This document shows, piece by piece, positions 52,854 through 64,000 of a stretch of 64,000 nucleotides of DNA (its first letter is position 1; the number at the start of each line of letters is the position of its first letter). The stretch covers positions 24,625,783 through 24,689,782 of the forward strand of contig CM119267.1 in assembly GCA_051294375.1 (NCBI GenBank). The letters are read 5' to 3'. The stretch is from Paraspadella gotoi (taxonomy: Eukaryota; Chaetognatha). The notes under the pieces were generated by a model that saw only the letters and a program-made list of their open reading frames with translations, had not been told where the DNA came from and searched no databases. A program made the position numbers and the translations under genes.

Positions 52854-54084
52854 CTTTTCACTCATCCCCACACGCTGTCTCAATGTTTTTAAATCCAGTT
52901 TTCGTTCTGCTGGATAATTTGGGAAGGAATACATCACGAGCCCAAAGTAAAGATTAAGATTATTAATTTATTTAAATTATTAAAAGTTCAACCTATATAC
53001 TTCCATTTCCTTTCCTATCCTCCATCCACTTTCTCTCTCTCTCTCCTCTCTCTTTCTCTCTCTCTCTCTCTCGTCTCTCTCTCTCTCCTCTCCTCTCTCT
53101 CTCTCTCCCCTACGCTCTCCACCCCTCTCCCCCTGTAACCAAGCCTCGTCGCCATGGCGCGACTTTTCAGAAATTATCTCCGATCGGGGCTGAAAAGAAG
53201 AAACTGTCGACCGACGGAAAAGCCGATCGAGGGCGCGAAAAAAGTTGCCCGTCTGCAGAAGGGAAAAGAGCGGTCCGTATCTTAATCAATCCGTGGGAAT
53301 GGAAATTATGCAAAAACATTTTAGTAAGGTTATTTATTAATTTTTGATCCTCGTCAGTAAATTAAGTTATAATATGCTCTTTAATATTTTTGTGAAGAGG
53401 TCATTATTATCATCGCATCATCTGGCGAATCCTTTGTTCAATCAAATTGCATCATCATCTGCATCATTGTCTTTAGTATCATTAGTATCGCCGCAAATCA
53501 ATACCCGAGCTATGATCTCTCGCAATCAAACTGTACATTCACATATCTGCGTCAATCAACCATCTCTATCTCAGATTATCTGGAGGGCTCCAAAGATTGG
53601 CGAGTCAAGTCGAGCGACGTCAGCCTTCGTCGTCTCGAACAAAATCGGCCGTCGGTCGCCCCTTTAACGAGGATCTAATGGCATACGAGGGTTGCAGAAA
53701 GGGGAGGGAGGAAGGGGGAGAAGGGGAGGGAGGAAGGGAGGGAAGGATAGGGGGAGAAGGGAGAGGGAGATGAGAGAGCGTTGGAAGAGAAAAGGAGAAT
53801 GGAAGGGAAAGTGAGAAGGAAAAGATAAGTAAAAATTGGTTGTATTCTCCATCCCTCCCATTTACGCTTGATGTTGTGAATTCTCCATCCCTCCATACCT
53901 TGATGTTGTATTTCATCCATCCCTCCAGCCATTCAACGGCCCTCCCCGGTATGTGTGATAAACTCTGGGGCTGGAGTCACGTCGACGCGGAAGCTGCGAC
54001 TCGGCGCTTCCGTCGCCATTTTGTATTTTGGCCTTCATCGGTGAGAGTCGTCGTCGTCTAGTCGTCGTCGTCGCTGAAGCACAC

Positions 54085-54370
54085 TCTATAGTTACTTTTC
54101 GGTCGGTCGGTCGTGTCTGTGGCCATTTAGTCACTGTCCTACTTACGTTAAAAATGCTCATAACTTGGCATATATTTGTTAATAATCCTAAGGACTGCTA
54201 GCGCCGCCTTAGTAAAAATCCTAAAACTATAAGAAATAAAAGACGGTAACTCCAATGCAGTTACGTATCATAATTAAATACTATAAATATTTGTTTAAGA
54301 TAAATTTAATTGTCAATTAGAGTCCATGTGAATCACGAGGGAAATATACGTGAAAAGAAAGTCACTGTGC
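54085..54370 (+). repeat. Repeat family C in the noisy copy
   Basis: Counterpart of 61650-61945, with extra single bases. Confidence 0.7.
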
Positions 54371-54769
54371 GGGCGCAAACATTGGGTGGACCATTCTTGT
54401 TTTTTATTGATTGTTTTTTTTTTTCTTTCCAGTTTTGGAAGTTTTTTTTCTAGTTTTTGTTTCTCAACCGAAAACAACGTCGCCGAACTCAGAGAAGCGG
54501 AGGAGAAGAAGGGTGACAGTTTATTTTTAAAGCTTAAATAAATATATCCATTTGTGACATTGATAAAAATCGTTCAGAATCTAGTGCGACTAAGAAGAAT
54601 TACAGAAAAGAGGCAAAAGCTTTACCTGTACAACGAAACAGAGGAAAAGGTCTTGATCCTTTTTTAATTTATTTTTTTTTAAAACGAATTTACGAAAATT
54701 GGAAGTGACAAAAGAGGAGAAAGAGGCGTGCCCATGCGTAGATAGCCTCCCAGTGTTTCTAAAAAAAAT

Positions 54770-55040
54770 ATTTTGTCAGTTGTCTTGATTTCCGTAACTT
54801 CGGTACCCTGCGGGTAGGCTTGCTACAGGCCTGTCAACTTTTGGCAAAAGAGCGTTCGACCTAGGGCTTAGACACTAGTTCGGGAGATAAAAGCGTTAAG
54901 AGGGCGCTGATGAAAGGAAAAGTTGTGGGCGGCGAAGTGGGATCCCTCCGTAACTTCTGTGCGCCCTTAGCAGGGCAATGGAACGATTAGTGGGCTTGGA
55001 GCCAAGGCTTGAGGGTTTTCCACGCCCTAGAATGATGATT
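54770..55040. other. GC-richer intron island (noisy copy)
   Basis: Counterpart of 62320-62590. See that entry. Confidence 0.4.
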
Positions 55041-56775
55041 TAGGTACGTTAGATACCGAGTTTTTTAAATTTCTTTTGAAAAAAAATTAAAACTGATCAT
55101 TTGTTTTATTGTGTTTTATGAATTAGCAATGATTGAATGACATGTTTAAGAGAAATAAATACAACAACGGAACAGAAGTCAAAGTCAAACGTCGACAAAG
55201 AAAATGAGTTTGAATTCGTCTTTAATTTTTTTTTTTTTGTAGTTAATATTTTGTTTCTTTCTTTTTTTTTTAACAAATGTTTTTGTTAAATTTTTTTTTC
55301 GAAACTTTAAAACATTTTTGGCTAAAAACTTAAAAATTTTTAATTAGGTTGTTTTGAAATGAAAAAATTAGGTTAATTTTGCGGATAGGGATAAACTGGT
55401 TAGCGATTCGGGTTGGGATTAGGGTTAGAACCTTTAGGGTTAGGAAACTAGGTAGGGTATTCAGGGATTTGTTAAGAAGATTAGGGTTCAATAATTTATG
55501 GGTAAAATTAAGTTTAGGAATTAGGAACAGAAGTTAGGCTTTACGGAAAATTGAGCAAAATTTCCAAAGAAATCCATGAATCCTATGTAAATGTAAATAG
55601 AAAAATGTATGAATAATAAGATGTTAATGTAAACAGTAAATAATGACAACTATGAAAGAGGGGTTTGGAAACTTGAGAAGCTGAAAATCCATTTTAAATT
55701 TGGTCGAGTTTATCTTCTTATCGTGGATGTACACGATTCTATCATAGCTAGTGTTGCGATCACTGACGCCTTGTGGTTTAATTGACCGACTTAAAAAAAA
55801 TTAATATTACGTTTTATGGCAGTCAATAAAAATACAAAAAGGGTCTCGTATTAGCATGGTTCGGTTTGCACCGTACGATTTTTTAACATACCTGTATAAG
55901 TCCTATATTTCGTTATTGGAAAAAATAAGGTTTGTAAAAAAGAATGGTAATGTCAAAATAGACATATCGGGCAAACGGCACATGAAATACTCACAAATTC
56001 ACCGTCACAAACGAGAGCGAGGTGATTTTGAAAAAATAAAATAAAAATTACTGTGGATGTATAAAATTTTTTAAAAAAGTCAAAACATTTAATTTTTTTT
56101 ATTTTATTTTCTTTCCTCTTTTTTCCTTTTCATAATCCTCTCCCTTTTCTCTCTCTCGTGCTCTCTCTTCTTATCTGTCTTTCCTCACATCCTCCGTTGC
56201 CCCTCTATTCTCTCTCTCTCCCTATGCAGTCTCGCCTCACGCACTCCCTCCCCATCAACTCTCCATCCTCACCCTCAGTCTCCTCCATCAATTCCTCCCT
56301 GCCACTTCGCGCCGCATCTTTTGTCTTCCGCGAAATTTCTTTGCAGTTCATTCCGAAATCCTACGAAGGCAAGGGCGATGGTGATGAAATGAGGGCGATA
56401 GATGGCGGGACTAGAGAACGTGGGGGCGTGACCCGGTAGAGGGCGGGACAGAAACGGGTGGTGGATGCCCATCTGACAAAAAAGGAGGGATGGGACATAA
56501 TTTAAATTTTTATTTTTTCAAATTAATTAATGACGGGGTAAACTATGAAATGCCCGCTACATGAACTTCCTACTCGTTTAATAGAATAAGCGTTGTCTTA
56601 GTATAATAAAAATATAACATATTACGAATCAAATCAACATTAAAGAGAACGTATTATAATTAAATTATTAATTAATGATGGACAATTTTAATAATGTTGG
56701 TGCTTGAAGTGCTCAGCCCTCAAAACCAACGGGCCTCGGGTTTGAGACGACCACATTTGGGTCCGAAAACCACAC

Positions 56776-57710
56776 TCAACTCCCTCCGTCCGCTCGAAGC
56801 CGTCTGGCGTACCAGATCTCCGGGAGTCGAATCGCCGGAGAAAAAGATGCGCTGGAAGAATTTGAGCCGCTCACCGAAGGCAAATCTGAAGAAAAGAGAG
56901 CATCTTTTTGTTTGTTTTTTTTAAGCGGACCGAGACTGGAAAGTAGAGACATCTGGTGAACAAAATAGAGAATTGATAAAAGTAACTTCTTTGTTTTCTG
57001 GAAAATTTTGTAACATGTGGAAATAATAATTTTTTTTTATCCAGGTTTTGTAGGCCATGGGTTTATTGACATTTTAAATATTCTTTCCGATATGTACCTG
57101 AGTTTTGAAATTGAAGTAGCACCAGTTCAAAAATACGCCGACGCCTGCCATCGCGACGACGAAACGACGACGACGACGACACCGATTCTGAGGTTGGAAA
57201 AAAAATTAGAAAATTAAAAAAATGTTATTTTGAAGAAAGATATCACATGCGAATTATATGTCGAGATTAAATTTTCAAAAAATTCATGACTTTTTCAAAA
57301 AAGAAGGAAAATATAATGATTTATATTTTTTTCTTTCTATCAAAATCATTTATGCTCTCTCTCTCTCTGTCTTGTTTCCGACCTCCTCTTCCCCTCTTCC
57401 CCTCCTATCCCACTCCTCCGCCTCTCGTTCTCACATTTATTGCCCTCCCTCTTCTCTCTCCTCTCCTTCTCCCTCTTATCCTCTTCCTCGTCCTATCCAT
57501 CTTACCTCTCCTTAAATCCCTCTTACCCTCTTCCTCGTCCTCCTCATCTTATACCTCTCCGTCTCACTCTTAGTCTTATCCCTCTTCCCCTCGTCCTCTT
57601 CCTCGCTTTGGCAAGATGCTTTCCTCCTCGTTTTCCTCCTTTCCGCCTCCCTACTATCCATTTGACTCCACTCATTTCTTTTTCGCGGAATCCAAAATTC
57701 GTCGATGTTC
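56776..57710 (-). CDS. Candidate gene 3' end, Arg/Ser-rich, between the two copies
   Basis: Three minus-strand pieces join in phase with good borders. 57710-57655 reads NIDEFWIPRKRNEWSQMD after acceptor ttttccttcag. 57187-57098 reads SVSSSSSFRRRDGRRRRIFE and then LVLLQFQNSG, after acceptor ttttttttccaacctcag and before donor GTACAT. 56885-56776 reads LPSVSGSNSSSASFSPAIRL, then PEIWYARRLRADGGS and a stop, after acceptor cttttcttcag. An alternative frame of the middle piece gives a hydrophobic stretch (FVVAMAGVGVFLNWCYF) but then fails in the next exon. No family is recognised and the 5' part is not found. It converges on the end of the noisy tetraspanin copy (last exon near 56.44 kb). Confidence 0.4.
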
Positions 57711-57806
57711 CTGAAGGAAAAAGTGGTTCTCGCTGTAAATCCGACAGTTTTCGCGCGCTGTAGCTTTTCAAAAATGTGTAATTATTCTCTCTCTCTCTCT
57801 CTCAAG

Positions 57807-60102
57807 TTCCTCCTTTGACTGGAAAAGAGAAGGAGAAATTCGAGAAATGCAAATCAGAAATTCTTCTCTGGGTTTCGAGGAAATATTACGTTTGTGAGTT
57901 AATTCGGTCGATCAGTCAATCTATATATAGATTTACTAATCAATTATTCAATCAATCGATCAATCAGTCACTTTATTTATTAATCAATCAATTAATCAAT
58001 CAAAAAAAATCGCAAAATCAGTCTTTGATCATTTAATTAAAAATTGATCTATCACTCAATCAATCCACATTTTTTTTAACAGATTGGAATTTGAAAGAAA
58101 ACATGGGAGATATGTGCAAAGCGCCAAGTAAATTTTAGGGAAGGAGGGGATGAAATGTGATATGATATGTGCAAAGCGCTATGTAAAGGGACGGAGGGAA
58201 TGAAATGTGATATGATATGTGCAAAGCGCTATGTAAGGGATGAAATGTAATATGATATGTGCAAAGCGCTATATAAAGGGACGGAGGGGATGAAATGAGA
58301 TTTGATATGTGCAAAGCGCTATGTAAGGGAGAGAGGAGATGAAATGTGATATGATATGTGCAAAGCGTTATGTAAAGGGAGGGAGGAGATGAAATGAGAT
58401 ATGATATGTGCAAAGCACTATGTAAAGGAACGGAGGGGATGAAATGAGATATGATATTTGCAAAGCGCTATGTAAAGGGACGGAGGGGATGAAATGAGAT
58501 ATGATATGTGCAAAGCGTTATGTAAAGGGACGGAGGGGATGAAATGTGATATGATATGTGCAAAGTGCAAAAAAGATCTGCTCACGGTCATTAAGCGGAA
58601 AGCATCTAATCAGATGATAAGTTGAGGATTCATCTTAAAAAATCCGCAGTGAAGCGATATTTTTGGGTTTGTTTTTTTTTTCTATTTTGGGTTGTTTTTT
58701 TTCTATTTTTGGGTTTTTTTTTTTCTGTTTGTTTTTTTTTCTATATTTTTGGGTTTTTTTTTTCTATTTTTGGGTTTTTTTTTTCTATTTTTGGGTTTGT
58801 TTTTTTTTTCTATTTTTGGGGGTTTTTTTATTTGGGTGTTTTCGGGTTGTTTTTTTTTTGTCTATTTTTGGGGTTTTTTTTCTATTTTTTGGTTTGTTTT
58901 TTTTTCTATTTTTGGTTTTTTTTTTTTCTATTTTTGGGGTTTTTGGGGGTTTTTTTTCTATTTTTGGGGTTTTTTTTTTTCTATTTTTGGTTTTTATGGG
59001 GCTTTTTTTTCTATTTAAACTCATTTATACTTATACGATTCCATCGAAACTTGATTTCCAGCTAAATACCCCAGTTCCTTAACCACATACATAATTTAAA
59101 GTTAATCGCCCGATCCACTTATGAGTAATTGTATTTCACTGCTAAGAATAGATGGACAGACAAACAGACAGACAGACTGACAGGGACAGAATGACGGATA
59201 TACATTTTTTTAGCATAATCTTTTCGAATTTGATGTTCTGAGATGATCTGTATGATTTACCATCAAGATTTTGGGGTGGGACTGACGGAACAACAAAATG
59301 GAATAGAGCCGGAATCTGAGAGGTATATAAACAGATCCAGCTAATAATGTTAAATAAACCGAATTAAAGTGGATTAACCAATATAAAAATTAATTATTTA
59401 TTCAATCAATAAATTGTTCCCCGAATTTTTGCAAGCTGTTATAGTTGATATAAGTCACAGAGGAAGAGCGTGGTCTCTATTGAAATTAGATTTAAATTTA
59501 AATTTAGATGAAATGACGCTTAATAGCAATAATAGTAATAATAGTAATAATACTAACGACATCTCGTTTTTTGTTCTTTGCAGCCGGTGCGATGGTGGCC
59601 CAGTGCGATTCTTACAAAAAGATTTGGGATTTGGGAGATATTTTCGACAACGGAAGAATGTGAGATGTGGAAAAGTGATTCGCTTAACTGACTCGTGTAA
59701 TTTAAAAGTTTATATTTAAAAATATTGCTGAAAAAAAATATTGAATTGCCAATTGATCCATTTTCAAATAAACAAATCAAAAAAGGTAAAATTTTTCATT
59801 TTATTTTGCTTAAAACTTATATATGTTTTTAGAAACTTGTAATTAAAAAAACGATGTTCTTTTTTTATTTTTGCTCAGAAAAGTGAAGCCACCGACCGAC
59901 TCAAATCCTCGCGGAGAAAATTGGGAACAAATGGCGGACATAATGGACTCTTGGGTGAGAGGTGAAAGTCTTGATGTGAATGGTGAGAAATTCGGGAAAA
60001 TGTGATTTAAAATGGTAGTGTGATAATGGTAGTTTGGGATTGGTTTGAGCTTTGGATTTAAGTAATGATTTATCTCTACCTATAAGATTATTTATTTCTT
60101 TG

Positions 60103-60193
<91 letters not shown>

Positions 60194-60404
60194 CATTAAT
60201 ATTATTTTTACATATCATTTTTATTTTTATAATTTTGATAATTTATTATCATTAAGATTATTTATAATCCCTGGCTACACAATGGAGCCCAAGGACGGGT
60301 GCTCGGGGGAAAAGTATCTCGCTCGGACGATGGATTACAAAACCTACAATTTTTGTAAAGATAAAGGACTTTGTTTTTGCGGGTGCAAGAGACTGCGGCC
60401 ATGA

Positions 60405-60484
<80 letters not shown>

Positions 60485-60652
60485 CACTCATCCCAACCCT
60501 GTCTCAATGTTTTTAAACAGTTTCGTTCTGCTGGATAATTTGGGAAGGAATACATCACGCCCAAAGTAAAGATTAAAGATTAATTAATTTATTTAAATTA
60601 TTAAAAGTTCATCCCTTATATAACTTCCATTTCTCTTTCCTATCCTCAATCA

Positions 60653-60724
<72 letters not shown>

Positions 60725-62199
60725 CCTCCTCTCTCCTCCCCTATGATAAGCCTCGTCCCATGGCGCGACTTTTCAGAAATTATCTCCGATCGGCTGAAAA
60801 GAAGAACTGTCGACCGACGGAAAAGCCGATCGACGCGAAAAAGTTGCCCGTCTGCAGAAGGGAAAAGAGCGGTCCGTATCTTAATCAATCGGTGGGATAG
60901 GCAAATTAATCAAAAACATTATTAGTAAGTTTATTTATTAATTTTGATCCTCGTCAGTAAATTAGTTAAATATGCTCTTTAATATTTTTGTGAAGGTCAT
61001 TATTATCATCGTCATCATCTGCAGAATCTTTGTCATCATCTGCATCATCATCTGCATCATTGTCTTTAGTATCATTAGTATCGCCGCAAATCAACCCGAG
61101 CTATGATCTCTCGCAATCATCTGTACATTCACATTATCTGCGTCATCATCTCTATCTCAGATTATCTGGAGGGCTACAAAGATTGGCGAGTCAAGTCGAG
61201 CGACGTCGCCTTTCGTCGTCTCGACAAATCGGCCGTCGGGTCGCCCTTTAACGAGGAGTCTATGGCATACGAGGGTGCGAAGGAGGGAGGGAGGAAGAGG
61301 GGAGAAGGGGAAGGGGAGGAAGGGAGGGAAGGATAGGGGGAGGAAGGGAGAGAGGATGAGAGAGCGTTGGAAGAGAAAAGGAGAATGGAAGGGAAGTGAG
61401 AAAGGAAAAGAAAGATAAAAATTGTTGTGATTCTCCATCCCTCCATACCTTGATGTTGTGATTCTCCATCCCTCCATACCTTGATGTTGTGATTCTCCAT
61501 CCCTCCAGCCATTCAACGCCTCCCCGGATGTGGTGATAAACTCTGGGGCTGGAGTCACGTCGACCGGAAGCTGCGACTCGGCGCTTCCGTCGCCATTTGT
61601 ATTTTGGCCTTCATCGGTGAGAGTCGTCGTCGTCGTAGTCGTCGTCGTCGCTGAGCAACTCTATAAGTTACTTTTCGGTCGGTCGGTCGGTTCTGTCCAT
61701 TAGTCTGTCCTACTTACGTTAAAAATGCTCATAACTTGCATATATTTGGTTATAATCTAAGGGACTGCTAGCGCCGCCTTAAGTAAATCCTAAAACTATA
61801 AAGAATAAAAGACGTAACTCCAATGCAGTACGTATCATAAATATAAATACAATATAAAAAATATTTGTTGTAGATAAATTTTATTGTCATAGAGTCATGT
61901 GATCACAGGGAAATATACGTGAAAAGAAAGTCACTGCGGCGCAACACATTGGATGGACCCATCTTGTTTTTATTGATGTTTTTTTTTCTTTCAGTTTTGG
62001 AAGTTTTTCTAAGTTTTTGTTTCATCACCGAAAACAACGTCGCCGAACTCAGAGAAGCGGAGGAGAAGAGGGTGACAGTTTATTTTAAAGCATTAATAAT
62101 ATATATCCATTTGTGACATTGATAAAAATCGTTCAGGCGAAAGAAGAATTACAAAAGAGGCAAAAGACTTTACCTGTAACAACGAAACAGGAGGAAAAG
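57807..62199 (+). CDS. Lectin-tetraspanin, part 3: Cys-bearing loop exons, TM4 and tail
   Basis: Exons: 57807-57893, 59584-59659, 59879-59982, about 60288-60405, 60751-60891, 61161-61274, 61509-61616, 61995-62071 and 62137-62199. The first joins the last lectin exon (49675) in phase 1. Loop exons carry PPLTGKEKEKFEKCKSEILL, VAQCDSYKKIWDLGDIFDNG, a Cys-rich piece (NFCKDKGLCFCGC) and KNCRPTEKP. Then come YLEGYKDWRVKSSD and a membrane segment across two exons, KLRLGASVAICILAFI then LEVFLSFCFI. It has a central Glu as in many tetraspanin TM4 helices. A charged coiled tail follows (NNVAELREAEEKR, AKEELQKRQK). Joins are clean for most exons; the fourth (Q) has an indel near its 3' end and uncertain borders, and the 60891-61161 join is not resolved. 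A last exon near 63806 is possible. Confidence 0.65.
58140..58572 (+). repeat. 53 bp tandem repeat x8
   Basis: Unit words gaaatgtgatatgatatgtg, caaagcgctatgtaaaggga and cggagggat. It lies in the intron after exon N. Confidence 0.9.
58660..59020 (+). repeat. T/G-rich tandem array, tttttctatttttgggtttt
   Basis: About 17 copies of a 20-25 bp unit with strong G/T strand bias, in the intron after exon N. Hydrophobic ORFs here are artefacts. Confidence 0.9.
60105..60196 (+). repeat. (ATT)n microsatellite
   Basis: About 30 ATT triplets. Reverse frames read as poly-Asn. Confidence 0.95.
60406..60721 (+). repeat. Intron bounded by (GA)n at the donor and (CT)n at the acceptor
   Basis: (GA)n at 60409-60480 begins inside the donor GTGAGAGA. 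(CT)n at 60657-60721 ends 30 bp before the next exon. The arms are complementary. Confidence 0.85.
61650..61945 (+). repeat. Repeat family C in the intron between the two TM4 exons
   Basis: Begins gctgagcaactctataagtt and acttttcggtcggtcggtcg, with body words agcgccgccttaagtaaatc and aaagaataaaagacgtaact, and ends gtcactgcggcgcaacac, 50 bp before exon V. Confidence 0.8.
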
Positions 62200-62319
62200 G
62201 TCTTGATCCTTATTTTATTTATTTTTTTTTAAACGAATTTACGAAATTGAAGTGACAAAAGAGGAGAAAGAGGCGGCCATGCGTAGATAGCCTCCCAGTG
62301 TTCTTAAAAAAAATTTTTG

Positions 62320-62590
62320 TCAGTTGTCTTGATTTCCGTAACTTCGGTACCTGCGGTAGGCTTGCTACAGGCCTGTCAAACTTTTGCAAAGAGCGTTCCG
62401 ACCAGGGCTAGAACACTAGGTTCGGAGATAAAGCGTTAAGAGGGCGCTGATGAAAGGAAAAGTTGTGGGCGCGAAGTGGGATCCTCCGTAACTTCTGTGC
62501 CCCCTAAGCAGCAATGGAACGATTAGTGGGCTTGGAGCCAGGCTTGAGGGTTTTCCACGCCCTAAATGTGATTTAGGTACGTTAGGTACC
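62320..62590. other. GC-richer island in the last intron, unknown
   Basis: Retained in both copies. Contains gtaacttcggtacctgcggt, gagggcgctgatgaaaggaa and ggcttgagggttttccacgc. A minus frame (SHLGRGKPSSLAPSPL) is open but has no splice support. Could be an old mobile-element piece or a structured RNA. Confidence 0.3.
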
Positions 62591-63599
62591 GAGTTTTTTA
62601 ATTTTCTTTTAAAAAAAATTAAAAACTGATCCATTTGTTTATTTGTTTTTGAATTAGCAATGGATGAATGACATGTTTAAGAAAATAAACAACACGGAAC
62701 AAAGTCAAAGTCAAACGTCGACAAAGAAAAAATGAGTTTAGAATTCGTCTTTATTTTTTTTTTTTTTGTAGTTATATTTTGTTTCTTTCTTTTTTTTTAA
62801 CAAATGTTTTTGTTAAATTTTTTTTTCGAACTTTACATTTTTGCCTAAAAACTTAAAATTTTTAATTAGGTTAGTTTTGAAATGAAAAAATTAGGTTATA
62901 TTTTGCGGATAGGGATATGGTTAGCGATTCGGGTTAGGGATTAGGGTTAGACTTTAGGGTTAGGAACTAGGTTAGGGTATTAGGGATTTGGTTAAGAGAT
63001 TAGGGTTCAATATTTAGGTTAAAATTAAGTTTAGGAATTAGGAACAGAAGTTAGGCTTTTACGGAAAATTGAGCAAAATTTTCAAAAAATCATGACATCT
63101 ATGTAAATGTAAATAGAATGTAATATAATGTAATGTAACAGTAAATAATGACAACTATGAAAGAGGTGTTGGAAACTTGGAACTGAAAATCCATTTTAAT
63201 TTGGTCGAGTTTATCTTTTATCGTGGATGTAACAACGATTCTATCTAGCTCGGTGTTGCGATCACTGACCCTGTGTTTTATTGACCGACTTAAAAAAAAA
63301 TTAATATTACGTTTTATTGGCGTCATAAAAATACAAAAAGGGCTCGTATTAGCATGGGTTCGGTTTGCACCGTACGATTTTTTTCATACCTGTATAAGTC
63401 CTATATTTCGTTATTGGAAAAATAAGGTTGTAAAAAAGAATGGTAATCAAAATGAGAATATAACGGCACAGTGAAATACCTCACAAATCACCTCACGAAA
63501 CGAGAGCGAGTGATTTTGAAAAATAAAATAAAAATTACTGTGGATATAAAATTTTTAAAAAAGTCAAAACATTTAATTTTTTTATTTTATTTCTTTCCT

Positions 63600-63900
63600 C
63601 TTTTTCTTCATAATCTCTCCCTTTTCTCTCTCTGTCTCTCTCTCTATCTCTTTCCCTCCCTCCGTTGCCCTCTATCTCTCTCTCTCTCCCTATCAGTCTC
63701 CCTCACCACTCCCTCCCCATCAACTCCTCCATCCTCCCCCTCGTCTTCTCCATCAATTCCTCCCTCCACTTCGCCGCATCTTTGTCTTCCGCGAATTTCT
63801 TGCAGTTCATTCCGAAATCCACGAGGCAAGGGCGATGGTGATGAATGAGGGCGATAGATGGCGGGACAGAGAACGTGGGGGCGTGACCCGGTAGAGGGCG
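63600..63900 (+). CDS. Possible last exon of the lectin-tetraspanin
   Basis: A CT-rich tract and acceptor tttcttgcag at 63805 lead into an open frame that ends at TAG near 63895. In this copy the phase 0 frame closes early. The frame EIHEARAMVMNEGDRWRD is open here, while the other copy favours FIPKSYEGKGDGDEM. The two copies disagree by indels, so the true C terminus cannot be read. Confidence 0.35.
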
Positions 63901-64000
63901 GGACACGTGGTGGATGCCCATCTGACAAAAAAGGAGGGATGGGACATAATTTAAATTTTTATTTTTTCAAATTAATTAATGACGGGGTAAACTATGAAAT

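Larger units (their letters stand above)
49815..56565 (+). pseudogene. Noisy copy of the tetraspanin 3' region
   Basis: Collinear with 57785-64000 over its whole length, introns and repeats included. Exon equivalents at about 49940 (N), 51925 (O), 52225 (P), 52625 (Q), 53150 (R), 53575 (T), 53930 (U), 54435 (V), 54580 (W) and 56345 (last) can be traced, but almost every one carries one-base insertions or losses that break the frame. Copy 1 is about 400 bp longer over the same span. Differences are dominated by scattered single-base indels, the profile of uncorrected long-read sequence rather than of an ageing gene copy. In the final exon this copy gives the longer open tail (FIPKSYEGKGDGDEM). 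Treat it as unreliable sequence. Confidence 0.75.
57785..64000 (+). repeat. Cleaner copy of the duplicated segment
   Basis: Second copy of the 49.8-56.56 kb segment. It enters in a CT tract at about 57785 and runs to the window edge, where the two copies are still alike (gacggggtaaactatgaaat). The far end of the duplication is therefore not seen. Confidence 0.85.

Noticed and set aside
60996-61106. Ile/Val-rich frame (VIICRIFVIICIIICIIV) as TM4
   Set aside because: Encoded by an ATC repeat with poor splice signals. The helix across exons 61509-61616 and 61995-62071 fits TM4 in phase and has the expected Glu.

Overview
The window is animal-type nuclear DNA. Genes are split by GT-AG introns, exons are GC-richer islands in an AT-rich background, and there is a eukaryotic initiator tRNA-Met, TTAGGG-like degenerate blocks, very many (GA/CT)n, (GTC/GAC)n and (GGTC)n microsatellites and several dispersed repeat families. 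The families found (CDKL kinase, tetraspanin, C-type lectin fold, GH29 fucosidase) point to a metazoan, probably an invertebrate; I cannot name the species. There are four N gaps (4015-4039, 5533-5706, 6300-6743, 49700-49724), and one-base indels break otherwise good exons, so the assembly is imperfect. Most long ORFs are reading frames through microsatellites and were left out.

Layout. 0.5-5.2 kb holds weak minus-strand exon candidates. 5.7-10.4 kb (+) is a phytanoyl-CoA dioxygenase family gene with nine linked exons; the 5' end is in or before a gap. 22.0-10.6 kb (-) is a full ten-exon CDKL2-like kinase gene that converges on it, with the two stop codons about 140 bp apart. 22.6-23.2 kb (-) is a Thr/Asp-rich ORF. 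24.9 kb is tRNA-iMet. 29.3-25.7 kb (-) is an unrecognised gene with a C-terminal membrane segment. 28-35 kb is repeat-rich with no firm gene. 35.8-39.0 kb (+) is a complete five-exon alpha-L-fucosidase.

From 40.5 kb to the end of the window (+), exons of a tetraspanin (TM1, TM2, TM3, the CCG motif of the large loop) are followed, in matching splice phase, by a Pro/Thr-rich stalk, a complete C-type lectin-like domain, several Cys-bearing exons, then TM4 and a charged coiled tail. My reading is a single gene for a tetraspanin whose large extracellular loop carries a lectin-type domain; this is the most interesting object here.

The 3' part of that gene is present twice: a noisy, indel-riddled copy at about 49.8-56.56 kb and a cleaner copy at about 57.79-64.0 kb. 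About 1.2 kb of single-copy DNA between them carries a candidate minus-strand gene. The indel pattern suggests an assembly or haplotype artefact rather than an old tandem duplication, but the window alone cannot settle it.
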